A stretch of DNA of 64,000 nt, taken from the NCBI RefSeq assembly GCF_040096615.1, contig NZ_JBBMEJ010000003.1, forward strand, positions 62,001 through 126,000. The letters run 5' to 3'. Positions within the stretch are counted from its first letter, which is position 1. Each line of letters begins with the position of its first letter. Positions 44,929-53,674 of this stretch are shown here, in pieces. A program made the translations under genes and the position numbers. Source of the DNA: Blautia_A aquisgranensis (GTDB taxonomy: Bacteria; Bacillota; Clostridia; Lachnospirales; Lachnospiraceae). The notes under the pieces were generated by a model. That model was not told the DNA's origin. It saw nothing but the letters and a program-made list of their open reading frames with translations, and made no database searches.

Positions 44929-45987
44929 ATGAAAAATACAAAGACAGTATTGATTCTTGCAGCCGTGACAGGGGCGTTGCTTCTGGGCGGCTGTGGCAGT
45001 GAAAAAACAAAAACATATGAGCAGGCAGGCAAAGATCTTTCACAGGGAAGTTACAAGTATGCGCTGGAGGAGTATCAGACTTCGATCCAGAACGGAGTGA
45101 AGCTGGCACAGTCTTACAGAGGAGCAGGAATTGCGAATCTCCGTCTTGGTAAGTATGAGGATGCTATAACCAGTTTTACGGATGCGCTGAACTGTGACAA
45201 GGTAAGCAAAAGTCTTCGCAAGGATATTCTGTCCTACCGGACAACTGCAGAGCTGAAAGCAGGTAAATACGAGGATGCAATGGCAGACTGTCAGACACTT
45301 GGAGTAGATTTTGAGATGGATGCAGGTACCTATTTCCTTACAGGAAAAGTTGCTCTTGCCATGGATTCCTACGAGGAAGCTGCTTCTAACTTCAAGCAGG
45401 CATATGGAGAAAACGCTACCTACGATATGGCTATTCAGATCTATGAAGCATATCTGGACAAGGATATGGAGGCAGACGGAACCAGATATCTGGAAGCTGC
45501 GCTTTCCTCAGAGGCGAAGGATGCCCAGGATCACTGTGACAGAGGCCGCGTTTATTATTACATGGAAGACTACAGTAATGCCAAGAAAGAGCTTCTGGAA
45601 GCTACCAAGAAGGACAACACAGAAGCAGTACTTTTGCTTGGCATGGTGTATCTGGCACAGGATGATGTGGATAATGCAAAAGCTATGTATACACAGTATA
45701 TCTCAGCAGAGGGAGATTCGGCAAAAGGCTATAACGGGCTGGCACTGTGCGATATCCGTAACGGAGATTATGATTCTGCACTGGACAATATCACCAAGGG
45801 ACTTCCGACAGCATCCACAGATGAGATGCAGAGTCTGTTGTTTAATGAGATTGTTGCCTATGAGAAGAAGCTGGATTTTGCCACAGCTCTGACGAAGGCT
45901 CAGGAATATATTGATATGTTCCCGGAAGATTCCGCTGCAAAAAAAGAGCTGGCTTTCCTTAAGACCAGAACATCTTCGGAGGGCTGA
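44929..45987 (+). CDS. Tetratricopeptide-repeat lipoprotein
   Basis: A 352-residue lipoprotein with lipobox LGGC (Cys22), followed by about eight TPR-like helix pairs (for example GIANLRLGKYEDAITSFTDAL; GRVYYYMEDYSNAKKELLEA; LCDIRNGDYDSALDNITKGL). TPR repeats bind other proteins, so a scaffold role at the outer face of the membrane is likely. Located 8 bp after glmM and 1 bp before hflX, presumably co-transcribed. No specific function can be given. Confidence 0.85.
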   Translation: MKNTKTVLILAAVTGALLLGGCGSEKTKTYEQAGKDLSQGSYKYALEEYQTSIQNGVKLAQSYRGAGIANLRLGKYEDAITSFTDALNCDKVSKSLRKDILSYRTTAELKAGKYEDAMADCQTLGVDFEMDAGTYFLTGKVALAMDSYEEAASNFKQAYGENATYDMAIQIYEAYLDKDMEADGTRYLEAALSSEAKDAQDHCDRGRVYYYMEDYSNAKKELLEATKKDNTEAVLLLGMVYLAQDDVDNAKAMYTQYISAEGDSAKGYNGLALCDIRNGDYDSALDNITKGLPTASTDEMQSLLFNEIVAYEKKLDFATALTKAQEYIDMFPEDSAAKKELAFLKTRTSSEG

Positions 45988-45988
45988 T

Positions 45989-47224
45989 ATGGAATATTTT
46001 GACGAGATACAGGACCGTGTGATCCTGATCGGCGTGCAGGCCAGTGCCGGAGATGATATGGAAGAATCACTGGATGAGCTTGGTGAACTTGCTTCTACAG
46101 CCGGTGCCTCCGTGGCGGGCAGGATCATTCAGAACCGGGAGGCTGTTCACCCGGGTACCTACATTGGTAAGGGAAAGATCGAGGAGGTTAAAGGTCTTCT
46201 CTATGCTTTAAATGCCAATGGTGTGATCTGTGATGATGAGCTTTCTCCTGCACAGATGAATAATCTGGAGAGGGAGCTGGAATGTAAAGTCATGGACAGA
46301 ACTCTTCTGATCCTTGATATTTTTGCGAAGCGTGCGGTGACCAGTGAGGGTAAGATCCAGGTGGAACTTGCACAGCTTCGTTACCGTTCTGCGCGTCTGG
46401 TAGGACTTCGCTCCTCATTTTCCCGTCTGGGAGGCGGAATCGGAACAAGAGGACCCGGTGAGAAGAAGCTGGAGACAGACCGCCGTCTGATCCGTAACCG
46501 GATTTCCGCGCTGAAGCAGGAGCTTTCCCAGGTGGAGAAGCACAGAGAGCTGATCCGTTCCAGAAGATCGGAGGGCAATCTTAAGACTGCAGCCATCGTA
46601 GGCTATACCAACGCCGGAAAATCCACACTTCTGAATACACTGACAGGGGCAGAGGTGCTTTCTGAGGATAAGCTTTTTGCAACTCTGGATCCAACGACCC
46701 GTCTTCTCACACTGGATGACGGGCAGCAGCTGCTTCTTACAGATACGGTAGGTTTTATCCGCAAGCTGCCGCATAATCTGGTGGAGGCGTTTAAGAGTAC
46801 TCTTGAAGAGGCGAAATACGCGGATTATATTATCCATGTGGTGGATGCTTCCAATCCACAGGCGGAGATGCAGATGCATATCGTATATGAGACCCTGAAA
46901 GAGCTAGGTGCCCTTGGTAAAAAAACGATCACGCTTTTTAACAAGCAGGACCGTGTTTCCGGAGAGAGTCTCCGGGATCTGCGGGCAGATCATACTCTGA
47001 AGATTTCTGCACGTACAGGAGAAGGACTCCATGAGCTGAAAGAACTTCTTTCAAAAATCCTGGCAGAAGGCCAGATCTATATGGAGCGGCTTTTTCCCTA
47101 TGCAGAAGCTGGCCAGATCCAGCTGATCCGTGAGTACGGCCAGCTTCTTTCCGAGGAATATACAGAGGGCGGGATTGCGGTAAAAGCAAGGGTTCCGCGT
47201 GAAATCTACCCGAAAGTTACATAA
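45989..47224 (+). CDS. hflX: Ribosome-associated GTPase HflX
   Basis: A 411-residue GTPase that splits stalled 70S ribosomes. The HflX N-terminal domain (VHPGTYIGKGKIEEV; DDELSPAQMNNLE) is followed by the glycine-rich SRLGGGIGTRGPGEKKLETDRR linker and the G domain with GYTNAGKSTLLNTL, DTVGFIRKLP and NKQD. The ATG at 45989 follows GGAGG. The upstream in-frame start at 45911 lies inside the TPR gene. Confidence 0.95.
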   Translation: MEYFDEIQDRVILIGVQASAGDDMEESLDELGELASTAGASVAGRIIQNREAVHPGTYIGKGKIEEVKGLLYALNANGVICDDELSPAQMNNLERELECKVMDRTLLILDIFAKRAVTSEGKIQVELAQLRYRSARLVGLRSSFSRLGGGIGTRGPGEKKLETDRRLIRNRISALKQELSQVEKHRELIRSRRSEGNLKTAAIVGYTNAGKSTLLNTLTGAEVLSEDKLFATLDPTTRLLTLDDGQQLLLTDTVGFIRKLPHNLVEAFKSTLEEAKYADYIIHVVDASNPQAEMQMHIVYETLKELGALGKKTITLFNKQDRVSGESLRDLRADHTLKISARTGEGLHELKELLSKILAEGQIYMERLFPYAEAGQIQLIREYGQLLSEEYTEGGIAVKARVPREIYPKVT

Positions 47225-47242
47225 ATGTTAAAAACTAAACTC

Positions 47243-47295
47243 AGTACCATATATAGTACCCTGAACAAAACGGACACTATATATGGTACTTTTTG
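47243..47295 (+). promoter_or_regulatory. Pair of NrdR boxes that also form a hairpin with T-run
   Basis: Two ATATATAG-type NrdR boxes at 47243-47259 and 47274-47290 are 31 bp apart (three helical turns), the usual NrdR spacing. AGTACCATATATAGT and ACTATATATGGTACT are perfect inverted copies (15 bp) and are followed by TTTTT, so the transcript from hflX could fold a terminator here. Confidence 0.85.
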
Positions 47296-47297
47296 TA

Positions 47298-47326
47298 TTG
47301 ACGTTCGATAGTGTGTCTGCTACAAT
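47298..47326 (+). promoter_or_regulatory. Promoter of the fused class III reductase gene
   Basis: TTGACG at 47298-47303, 17 bp, TACAAT at 47321-47326, directly downstream of the NrdR boxes. Confidence 0.8.
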
Positions 47327-47374
47327 AAGCCTACAGCGCTTTAAAAATATATGCGTGAGGGAGGCATTTTTTTT

Positions 47375-49747
47375 ATGTTTCAGGTAGTAAAAAGAGACGG
47401 TGAATTAGACGAATTTAAGATGGGCAAGATCACAGCTGCCATTGACAAAGCCTTTGATGCGAAGGATAAGAATTACAGCCCGGATATGATCGATCTTCTG
47501 GGGCTTCGTGTTACCGCAGATTTTCAGAATAAGATCGAAAACAACAGGATCTCAGTTGAAGATATCCAGGACAGTGTGGAGAATGTACTGATCCAGGCAG
47601 GATATTCTGATGTAGCCAAGGCTTATATTCTTTACCGCAAACAGCGTGAGAAGATCCGTAATATGAAATCTACCATTCTTGACTATAAAGAGATCGTAAA
47701 CAGCTATGTGAAGGTTGAGGACTGGCGTGTAAAAGAGAACTCAACAGTTACCTACTCCGTAGGCGGCCTGATCTTAAGCAACTCAGGAGCAGTTACCGCG
47801 AATTACTGGCTTTCTGAGATCTACGATAATGAGATCGCAGAGGCACACAGAAATGCAGACATTCATATCCATGATCTGTCCATGCTGACAGGTTACTGTG
47901 CAGGCTGGTCACTGAAGCAGCTGATCAGGGAAGGTCTTGGCGGAATCGAGGGCAAGATCACTTCTGCACCAGCCAAGCACCTGAGCGTGCTTTGCAATCA
48001 GATGGTCAATTTCCTTGGAATTATGCAGAATGAATGGGCAGGAGCACAGGCATTTTCATCCTTTGATACATATCTGGCACCTTTTGTAAAGGTGGACAAT
48101 CTTTCCTACAGAGAAGTGAAGAAATGTATCGAATCTTTTGTATATGGTGTGAACACACCAAGTCGTTGGGGAACACAGGCACCATTTTCCAATATTACAC
48201 TGGACTGGACAGTTCCGGATGACCTTGCAGAGCTTCCTGCTATCGTAGGCGGCAAGGATATGGACTTTAAATATAAGGACTGTAAGAAAGAAATGGACAT
48301 GGTCAACAAAGCATTTATCGAGACCATGATCGAGGGCGATGCCAACGGACGTGGCTTCCAGTATCCGATTCCGACCTATTCCATTACGAAAGAATTTGAC
48401 TGGTCCGACACTGAGAATAACCGGCTTCTCTTTGAGATGACTTCCAAGTACGGTACTCCGTATTTTTCAAACTATATCAACAGTGATATGAAGCCAAGCG
48501 ATATCCGCAGCATGTGCTGCCGTCTTCGTCTTGATCTCCGTGAGCTTCGCAAAAAGAGCGGCGGTTTCTTCGGCTCCGGTGAGAGCACAGGCTCTGTTGG
48601 CGTTGTTACGATCAATATGCCGCGTATCGCTTACCTTTCCAGAACACCGGAGGAATTCTACCACCGTCTGGATCATATGATGGATATTTCAGCAAGATCT
48701 CTTCATATTAAGCGAGATGTGATCAGCAGACTTCTTGACGAGGGTCTTTATCCGTATACCAAGAGATATCTTGGAAGTTTTGAGAATCATTTTTCAACCA
48801 TCGGTCTTGTGGGAATGAATGAGGCCGGACTGAACGCATGCTGGCTTAAGAAGGACATGACAGCTCCGGAGACACAGAAGTTCACAAAAGAAGTTCTGGA
48901 GCATATGAGAAGCCGCCTGTCCGATTATCAGGAACAGTATCCGGGTGAGCTTTTCAATCTGGAGGCAACACCGGCAGAATCCACTGCTTATCGTCTTGCG
49001 AAACATGACAGAAGCCGTTATCCGGATATCAAGACTGCCGGAAAAGAGGGTGACACACCGTATTACACAAACAGCTCTCATCTGCCGGTTGACTATACAT
49101 CCGATATTTTTGATGCACTGGATATCCAGGATGATCTGCAGACATTGTATACATCAGGAACGGTTTTCCACGCATTCTTAGGAGAGAAGCTTCCGGACTG
49201 GAAAGCAGCAGCAGCCCTTGTGCGAAAGATCGCCGAGAATTACAGACTGCCGTATTACACAATTTCTCCGACTTACTCTGTATGTCAGGAGCATGGCTAT
49301 ATCAGCGGCGAGCACTTCACCTGTCCGAAATGCGGCAAAAAGGCTGAGGTTTACAGCCGTATTACAGGATATTACCGTCCGGTACAGAACTGGAATGACG
49401 GTAAGACACAGGAATACAAGAACCGTACACTGTACGACATTACACATTCCCAGCTTAAGAAGGTACACACCAGCATGATGACCATGAAGGGCGACGAGGT
49501 GGAGATCCAGCCGGTTGCATCTCACAAGTATCTTTTTACAACCAGCACCTGCCCGAACTGCCGTATGGCAAAAAAGATGCTGGAAGGTGAAGAACTGGAG
49601 ATCATCGACGCAGAGCAGAATCCGGAGTTGGTAAAACAGTATGGGATTCGCCAGGCACCAACACTTGTGATTACCGACGGTGCACAGGTTAAGAAGTATG
49701 TGAATGCTTCTAATATTCAGAAGTATGTGGATGAAGAGCTTGATTGA
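47375..49747 (+). CDS. nrdD: Anaerobic ribonucleoside-triphosphate reductase (class III) with C-terminal glutaredoxin-like domain
   Basis: A 790-residue glycyl-radical enzyme that makes deoxynucleotides without oxygen. An N-terminal ATP-cone (VVKRDGELDEFKMGKI) is followed by the barrel. The zinc cysteines CxxHGY...CPKCG and the glycyl-radical loop RITGYYR (Gly665) follow. After the normal end, about 70 residues form a glutaredoxin/thioredoxin-like domain with redox motif CPNC (Cys726, Cys729) and a cis-Pro loop (RQAPTLVI). The fused domain probably re-reduces the enzyme. The ATG at 47375 follows GAGGGAGG. The activase gene nrdG is not in the window. Confidence 0.9.
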   Translation: MFQVVKRDGELDEFKMGKITAAIDKAFDAKDKNYSPDMIDLLGLRVTADFQNKIENNRISVEDIQDSVENVLIQAGYSDVAKAYILYRKQREKIRNMKSTILDYKEIVNSYVKVEDWRVKENSTVTYSVGGLILSNSGAVTANYWLSEIYDNEIAEAHRNADIHIHDLSMLTGYCAGWSLKQLIREGLGGIEGKITSAPAKHLSVLCNQMVNFLGIMQNEWAGAQAFSSFDTYLAPFVKVDNLSYREVKKCIESFVYGVNTPSRWGTQAPFSNITLDWTVPDDLAELPAIVGGKDMDFKYKDCKKEMDMVNKAFIETMIEGDANGRGFQYPIPTYSITKEFDWSDTENNRLLFEMTSKYGTPYFSNYINSDMKPSDIRSMCCRLRLDLRELRKKSGGFFGSGESTGSVGVVTINMPRIAYLSRTPEEFYHRLDHMMDISARSLHIKRDVISRLLDEGLYPYTKRYLGSFENHFSTIGLVGMNEAGLNACWLKKDMTAPETQKFTKEVLEHMRSRLSDYQEQYPGELFNLEATPAESTAYRLAKHDRSRYPDIKTAGKEGDTPYYTNSSHLPVDYTSDIFDALDIQDDLQTLYTSGTVFHAFLGEKLPDWKAAAALVRKIAENYRLPYYTISPTYSVCQEHGYISGEHFTCPKCGKKAEVYSRITGYYRPVQNWNDGKTQEYKNRTLYDITHSQLKKVHTSMMTMKGDEVEIQPVASHKYLFTTSTCPNCRMAKKMLEGEELEIIDAEQNPELVKQYGIRQAPTLVITDGAQVKKYVNASNIQKYVDEELD

Positions 49748-49780
49748 AACAGGTGAGTTTTTCTTTAAATGAATTTTTGG

Positions 49781-49823
49781 GGTACCCTTTTTGCTGGAGT
49801 GGCAGCGAAGAGGGTATCTTTTT
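49781..49823 (+). terminator. Terminator after nrdD
   Basis: GGTACCCT pairs with AGGGTATC around an inner GCTG/CAGC stem, followed by TTTTT. Confidence 0.8.
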
Positions 49824-49878
49824 ATATTGTTGGATATTTTTTTTGTTTTTGGTATAATAGAGTAAAGTGTGATTTGGG

Positions 49879-49906
49879 TTGACATTTCGTGGCGGGATGG
49901 TATACT
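49879..49906 (+). promoter_or_regulatory. Promoter reading into the hairpin block
   Basis: TTGACA at 49879-49884, 16 bp, TATACT at 49901-49906. It would start a transcript near 49913 that runs through the structured block towards the ACT gene. Confidence 0.75.
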
Positions 49907-49928
49907 GATATATGAAATTTAACGATTA

Positions 49929-50500
49929 AAAGCGTTACGCTTTAAAGAGGGAAAGCTGCGGACAGCTTTGGAACGCCGGGAATTGTTTCCCGTGGAAATT
50001 TGCGAGGGGGAAAGCTCTCAGAGTTGCGAAGCTCGCATATTTCCCCCTCGCGCTCCCCCTTTCTGGGCACGCTTTTTTTAGGGCTACGCTGTAGAAAGTG
50101 TGAGATTATTGGTGGGGTGAGGGATGCGACTTTCGTTGAGCGTGTCAGGCTGAGCCGATGAATGCAGACGGACGGGAAAGCGGCTCGCGCAGCGGGCCTG
50201 TTCCCTGTTATTATGAAAAAAAGTTTCATTCCGGAAGGGGAACCTGCTGCAGCGAAAAGCCCCACCCGTGATGGAACAGAAGTACCACAGTCACCAGTAT
50301 CGGCAGAACGCAGCCCCATTAGACAATCGCAGAATACATCTCCTCTCCAACCGCGAACCACAACCGCAACGCAGAACAGCGGCGTGGCCGGGAGGGGAGG
50401 AGCGCGAGGAGGGGACGATGGCCTTCGCAACTACGAATGCTTCCCCTCCTCGCACCTGCCGCTTGCGAAGAAAGCTCCACCCCGGAAGGGAAAATAAATA
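49929..50500 (+). repeat. ORF-free hairpin-dense element with about 71-bp inverted terminal arms (unknown type)
   Basis: This block is richer in G and C than its surroundings and has no credible protein. Small hairpins occur at 49931-49945 (AAAGCG/CGCTTT), 49952-49969 (AAAGCTG/CAGCTTT) and 49976-49992 (CGGGAA/TTCCCG). Two 50-base hairpins follow at 50002-50051 and 50404-50453, each with a perfect 12-bp stem, starting GCGAGGGGGAAA and GCGAGGAGGGGA. They are also inverted copies of each other: the loops AGTTGCGAAG (50022-50031) and CTTCGCAACT (50423-50432) are exact complements, and similarity continues inward to 50072 and 50382. Between them GCAGC, GTTCCC and ATGAAA pair with partners near 50225-50255. 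It could be a MITE-like repeat, a large structured RNA or a long leader. Confidence 0.7.
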
Positions 50501-50522
50501 AAAGAAAAGAGGACCCCAAACT

Positions 50523-50969
50523 ATGGTAAAACAGAATATTGTCTTTGTAGAAAACACACCAGGAAGCCTGCAGAAAGTAACCCGCATTCTTGCGGAGAAT
50601 CAGATCGATATCTACGGATTCGGTTGCTTCGACGCACCGGAATTCGCAAACTTCCGTATGGTATGCGACAACCCGGAAAAAGCAGACGAGATCATAGCAG
50701 AGCAGGGCTACATGACCCGTATCACACAGGCCATCCTTGTAGACCTTCAGGACGAGATCGGCGGTCTTGACAAGCTTTTAAGCGTCATGGGCGACAGCAA
50801 TGTAAACCTTCATTACATCTACACATTCTTCCACAGAGGACTCAAGGTACCGGTAGCAATCATGCATTGCGAGGATCTTCTGGTTGCAGAGAGTGTTCTC
50901 CGTAACAATGGTTTCAGAGTTCTGGACCGTCTTGTAAATCCGGAGGGAGTACAGACAGAAGAGAAATAA
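50523..50969 (+). CDS. Tandem ACT-domain protein
   Basis: A 148-residue cytoplasmic protein made of two ACT domains (residues about 3-65, NIVFVENTPGSLQKVTRILAEN; and about 70-140, AILVDLQDEIGGLDKLLSVMGDSNVN). ACT domains bind amino acids and regulate enzymes or transport. A stand-alone pair like this is usually a sensor of unknown target. GAGGA lies before the ATG. It is the first gene after the hairpin block and could be controlled through it. Confidence 0.85.
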   Translation: MVKQNIVFVENTPGSLQKVTRILAENQIDIYGFGCFDAPEFANFRMVCDNPEKADEIIAEQGYMTRITQAILVDLQDEIGGLDKLLSVMGDSNVNLHYIYTFFHRGLKVPVAIMHCEDLLVAESVLRNNGFRVLDRLVNPEGVQTEEK

Positions 50970-50986
50970 AAAAAGGATGATCAGGA

Positions 50987-51434
50987 ATGAAGTATCGTAT
51001 TTTTATTGTAGAAGATGATGAAACAATCGCAAGTCTTCTGAAAAAACAGCTCAGTTCCTGGGAATATGAAGTTTTTTCTGGCTGAGGATTTTTCCAATGT
51101 ACTGCAGGAATTTGCGGGGAAAGATCTGACGGTTCATCTGGGTGTGGACATTAAAGGTGACGATAAACAGAAGATCCGGTATGGAAATGTTGTTTATCAG
51201 ACACTGAAGGATTACAGGCAAAGAGAAAATTTTTCCGAGAATATCATTTTGCTGGGAGGTGTCCGTCAGGTCGAATACGAAACCTACTATGCAGATAACG
51301 GAAGTCTTCTGTTCATCGGAATCTTTCTGGGCAGTCTGTTTCTGATGGGAACGGTGCTGATCTTTGCAGTGGTTTACGGTCTGATCTATTCCATGACTGC
51401 CAGGGCATACTACCGGATCGTAGAAAAAACATAA
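50987..51434 (+). pseudogene. Deletion relic of a Bce-type response regulator / ABC permease locus
   Basis: The start at 50987 opens an OmpR-type receiver (YRIFIVEDDETIASLLKKQL) that runs into TGA at 51083. Removing one T of the TTTTTT run near 51071 restores the normal sequence EVFLAEDFSNVLQEF. The frame then passes into the C-terminus of an FtsX-like bacitracin-type permease (DNGSLLFIGIFLGSLFLMGTV, then FAVVYGLIYSMTARAYYRIV), itself internally deleted. The rest of the regulator, the sensor kinase, the ATPase and most of the permease are gone. Non-functional. Confidence 0.8.
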
Positions 51435-51481
51435 CGTTTTAAGGTAAAGTGTTGAAGTTTTAATGTCACAATGCTAAAATA

Positions 51482-51532
51482 AGAGAGCGTGTCGGGAAAC
51501 TGTGAAGGGTTTCCGGGGCACGCTCTTATTGC
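51482..51532 (+). other. Long hairpin upstream of azlC
   Basis: GAGAGCGTG pairs with CACGCTCTT and inner GGAAAC with GTTTCC. No T-run follows, so it is either a weak terminator of the relic or a leader element of azlCD. Confidence 0.5.
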
Positions 51533-51587
51533 GTATATACGGAAGAACGGTGGAATGGACACCGTGGGTATACAATGGAGGAAATCA

Positions 51588-52307
51588 ATGAAAAGAGAAA
51601 GTTTCAGAAAAGGTATGAAGGATGGAGTACCCATTGCACTTGGATATTTTGCAGTGTCCTTTACCTTTGGCATGATGGCCGTTGCCGGAGGCTTAAGTAT
51701 CTGGCAGGCAGTTCTGATCTCACTGACCAACCTGACATCGGCAGGACAGTTTGCGGGACTGGATATTATTTTTGTGGGAGGCTCCATGTGGGAGATGGCG
51801 ATGACCCAGCTGGTGATCAATCTACGGTATTGTCTGATGTCTTTTTCATTGTCCCAGAAATTCCGGCGTGAAGAATCAGGAATTCTGAAATATGTGGCGG
51901 CTTTTGGTATCACAGATGAGATCTTCGGTATCAGTGCAGCCCAGGAGGGAAAAGTCAGCGTATTTTATAATTACGGAGCCATGTGCGTGGCAATTCCGGG
52001 TTGGACACTTGGAACTTTGGTAGGAGGTATCTCCGGAAGCCTTCTTCCGGATTTTATGCTCAGTGCCCTGAGTGTGGCTATTTACGGAATGTTCCTGGCG
52101 ATCATCGTTCCGCCGTCCAAAAAGAGTAAACCGGTTCTGGGAGTTGTTGTGGCATCCATGGCAGTGAGCACCATTTTTGCGGTAACACCTGTGCTGAAAA
52201 AAGTATCTTCCGGATTTATGATCATCATCACAACATTACTGGTAGCAGGTCTGGCGGCTTATTTCTGTCCGGTGGAGGAGAAGGAGGAAGCGTCTCATGA
52301 GTCATAA
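51588..52307 (+). CDS. azlC: AzlC-family branched-chain amino acid exporter, large subunit
   Basis: A 239-residue membrane protein with about five to six helices. The conserved opening GVPIALGYFAVSFTFGMMAVAGGLS and TSAGQFAGLDIIF identify AzlC. It exports branched-chain amino acids or analogues together with AzlD, encoded next with an 11-bp overlap. The ATG at 51588 follows TGGAGG; an upstream in-frame start at 51489 sits in the hairpin and is rejected. Confidence 0.92.
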   Translation: MKRESFRKGMKDGVPIALGYFAVSFTFGMMAVAGGLSIWQAVLISLTNLTSAGQFAGLDIIFVGGSMWEMAMTQLVINLRYCLMSFSLSQKFRREESGILKYVAAFGITDEIFGISAAQEGKVSVFYNYGAMCVAIPGWTLGTLVGGISGSLLPDFMLSALSVAIYGMFLAIIVPPSKKSKPVLGVVVASMAVSTIFAVTPVLKKVSSGFMIIITTLLVAGLAAYFCPVEEKEEASHES

Positions 52308-52611
52308 TGTATATCTTTATATTCTTGTAATGGCAGTGGTTACCTACCTGATCCGAATGCTGCCGCTTGCACTTGCGAAGAATGAGATCCACAGTCCGTT
52401 TATCAAGTCCTTTTTGTACTATGTTCCGTATGCCTGTCTGGCGGCTATGACATTTCCGGCGATTCTGAAAGCCACAGACAGTATGATCTCCGGTGCAGCA
52501 GGATTCTTTGTAGCACTGATCGCTGCCTACAAAGAAAAAAGCCTGATCACGGTGGCACTGCTGGCGTGTGTGGCGGTGTTTATTGTGGAAAGAGTGCTGG
52601 TATTTTTATAA
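52297..52611 (+). CDS. azlD: AzlD-family branched-chain amino acid exporter, small subunit
   Basis: A 104-residue protein with three to four membrane helices; TYLIRMLPLAL and FLYYVPYACLAAMTFPAIL are typical of AzlD. It overlaps azlC by 11 bp and ends shortly before a terminator. Confidence 0.92.
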   Translation: MSHNVYLYILVMAVVTYLIRMLPLALAKNEIHSPFIKSFLYYVPYACLAAMTFPAILKATDSMISGAAGFFVALIAAYKEKSLITVALLACVAVFIVERVLVFL

Positions 52612-52624
52612 AATCATATAAAAT

Positions 52625-52653
52625 AAAAAAGGAGCTTTTGAAGCTCCTTTTTA
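52625..52653. terminator. Terminator after azlD
   Basis: AAAAAGGAGCTT pairs with AAGCTCCTTTTT. It may also act for dapF on the other strand. The 140 bp up to the dapF stop show nothing else. Confidence 0.85.
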
Positions 52654-52794
52654 TTTGGGGTGGATGTCTGTAATCCATTTTCATTGTGTAGCTTTATACG
52701 GAATAACTGCTTACCGTTCAGCAGGGAATTGACTCGAATCGAGCAAATTTCCTGCTGCAATTGCGAATATCGGTTTAATTTAATTATTAAGAAC

Positions 52795-53649
52795 TTACTC
52801 TCCAAGAAAAGCAAGATCAATCTCGCCGTCAAATACGGTAGTTGCCGGGCCGGTCATGTAGACCAGATTTTCGTCTCTTTCCCAGGAAATATTTAAGTCT
52901 CCGCCAAGGAGCTTGACAGTAACAGGTTTGGTTCCGTCAACTTTATCATTGAGAATAGAGGCAACAGTTACTGCACAGGCGCCGGTGCCGCAGGCGAGAG
53001 TTTCTCCGGAACCACGCTCCCATACACGCATTTTGACAGTATTGCGGTCAATGACCTGAACAAATTCCGTGTTCACTCTGTCAGGGAAACATACATGATT
53101 CTCGAAGGACGGACCAATCTTTTCCAGGTCAAGGCTGTCTACATCATCTATATAAATGATGGCATGAGGATTTCCCATGGAAACTGCTGTCATGTGATAT
53201 TCTTTTCCATCAACGGTGATCGGTGCGTTAATGACCTGATCGGATTCAGAGACTACCGGAATCTCTTTTGCAGTGAGGATGGGGGAGCCCATGTTGACTT
53301 TTACCATGGAAGCCTTGCCGTCGCGGATCGTAAGATCTACATATTTAATACCGCTTCTTGTGGCGATGCTTAAGGATGTTTTGTCAACGATGCCGTGGTC
53401 GAAAACATATTTTGCAACACAGCGGATACCGTTTCCGCACATGGCACCCTGGGAACCGTCCAGATTGTACATATCCATCTCACAGTCTGCAATCTCAGAC
53501 GGACGGATCAGGATCAGGCCATCGGAACCGATTCCGAAATGGCGGTCGCTGACGAATTTTGCTACCGCGGAAGGATCCTTTACAGTTTCTTCAAAACAGT
53601 TTACATATACATAATCGTTGCCAATACCGTGCATTTTCGTGAATTTCAT
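52795..53649 (-). CDS. dapF: Diaminopimelate epimerase
   Basis: A 284-residue cofactor-independent epimerase that makes meso-diaminopimelate for lysine and peptidoglycan. Both catalytic cysteines are visible, in MCGNGIRC and ETLACGTGACA. The opening MKFTKMHGIGNDYVYV confirms the start at 53649, with AAGGAGG before it. Its promoter region carries an inverted repeat (see 53684-53722). Confidence 0.95.
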   Translation of the reverse strand: MKFTKMHGIGNDYVYVNCFEETVKDPSAVAKFVSDRHFGIGSDGLILIRPSEIADCEMDMYNLDGSQGAMCGNGIRCVAKYVFDHGIVDKTSLSIATRSGIKYVDLTIRDGKASMVKVNMGSPILTAKEIPVVSESDQVINAPITVDGKEYHMTAVSMGNPHAIIYIDDVDSLDLEKIGPSFENHVCFPDRVNTEFVQVIDRNTVKMRVWERGSGETLACGTGACAVTVASILNDKVDGTKPVTVKLLGGDLNISWERDENLVYMTGPATTVFDGEIDLAFLGE

Positions 53650-53674
53650 AATAATAACCTCCTTATTTGTGAAC

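Noticed and set aside
49942..50497. Open frames of 60-162 codons on both strands in the hairpin block
   Set aside because: They are low-complexity, Pro/Ser/Arg-rich in every frame, run through long palindromes and lack ribosome sites; the stretch is better seen as structured non-coding DNA.
51066..51434. A free-standing 122-residue membrane protein starting at 51066
   Set aside because: Its first residues continue a response-regulator receiver and its end is the C-terminus of an FtsX-like permease, so it is a relic, not a gene of its own.
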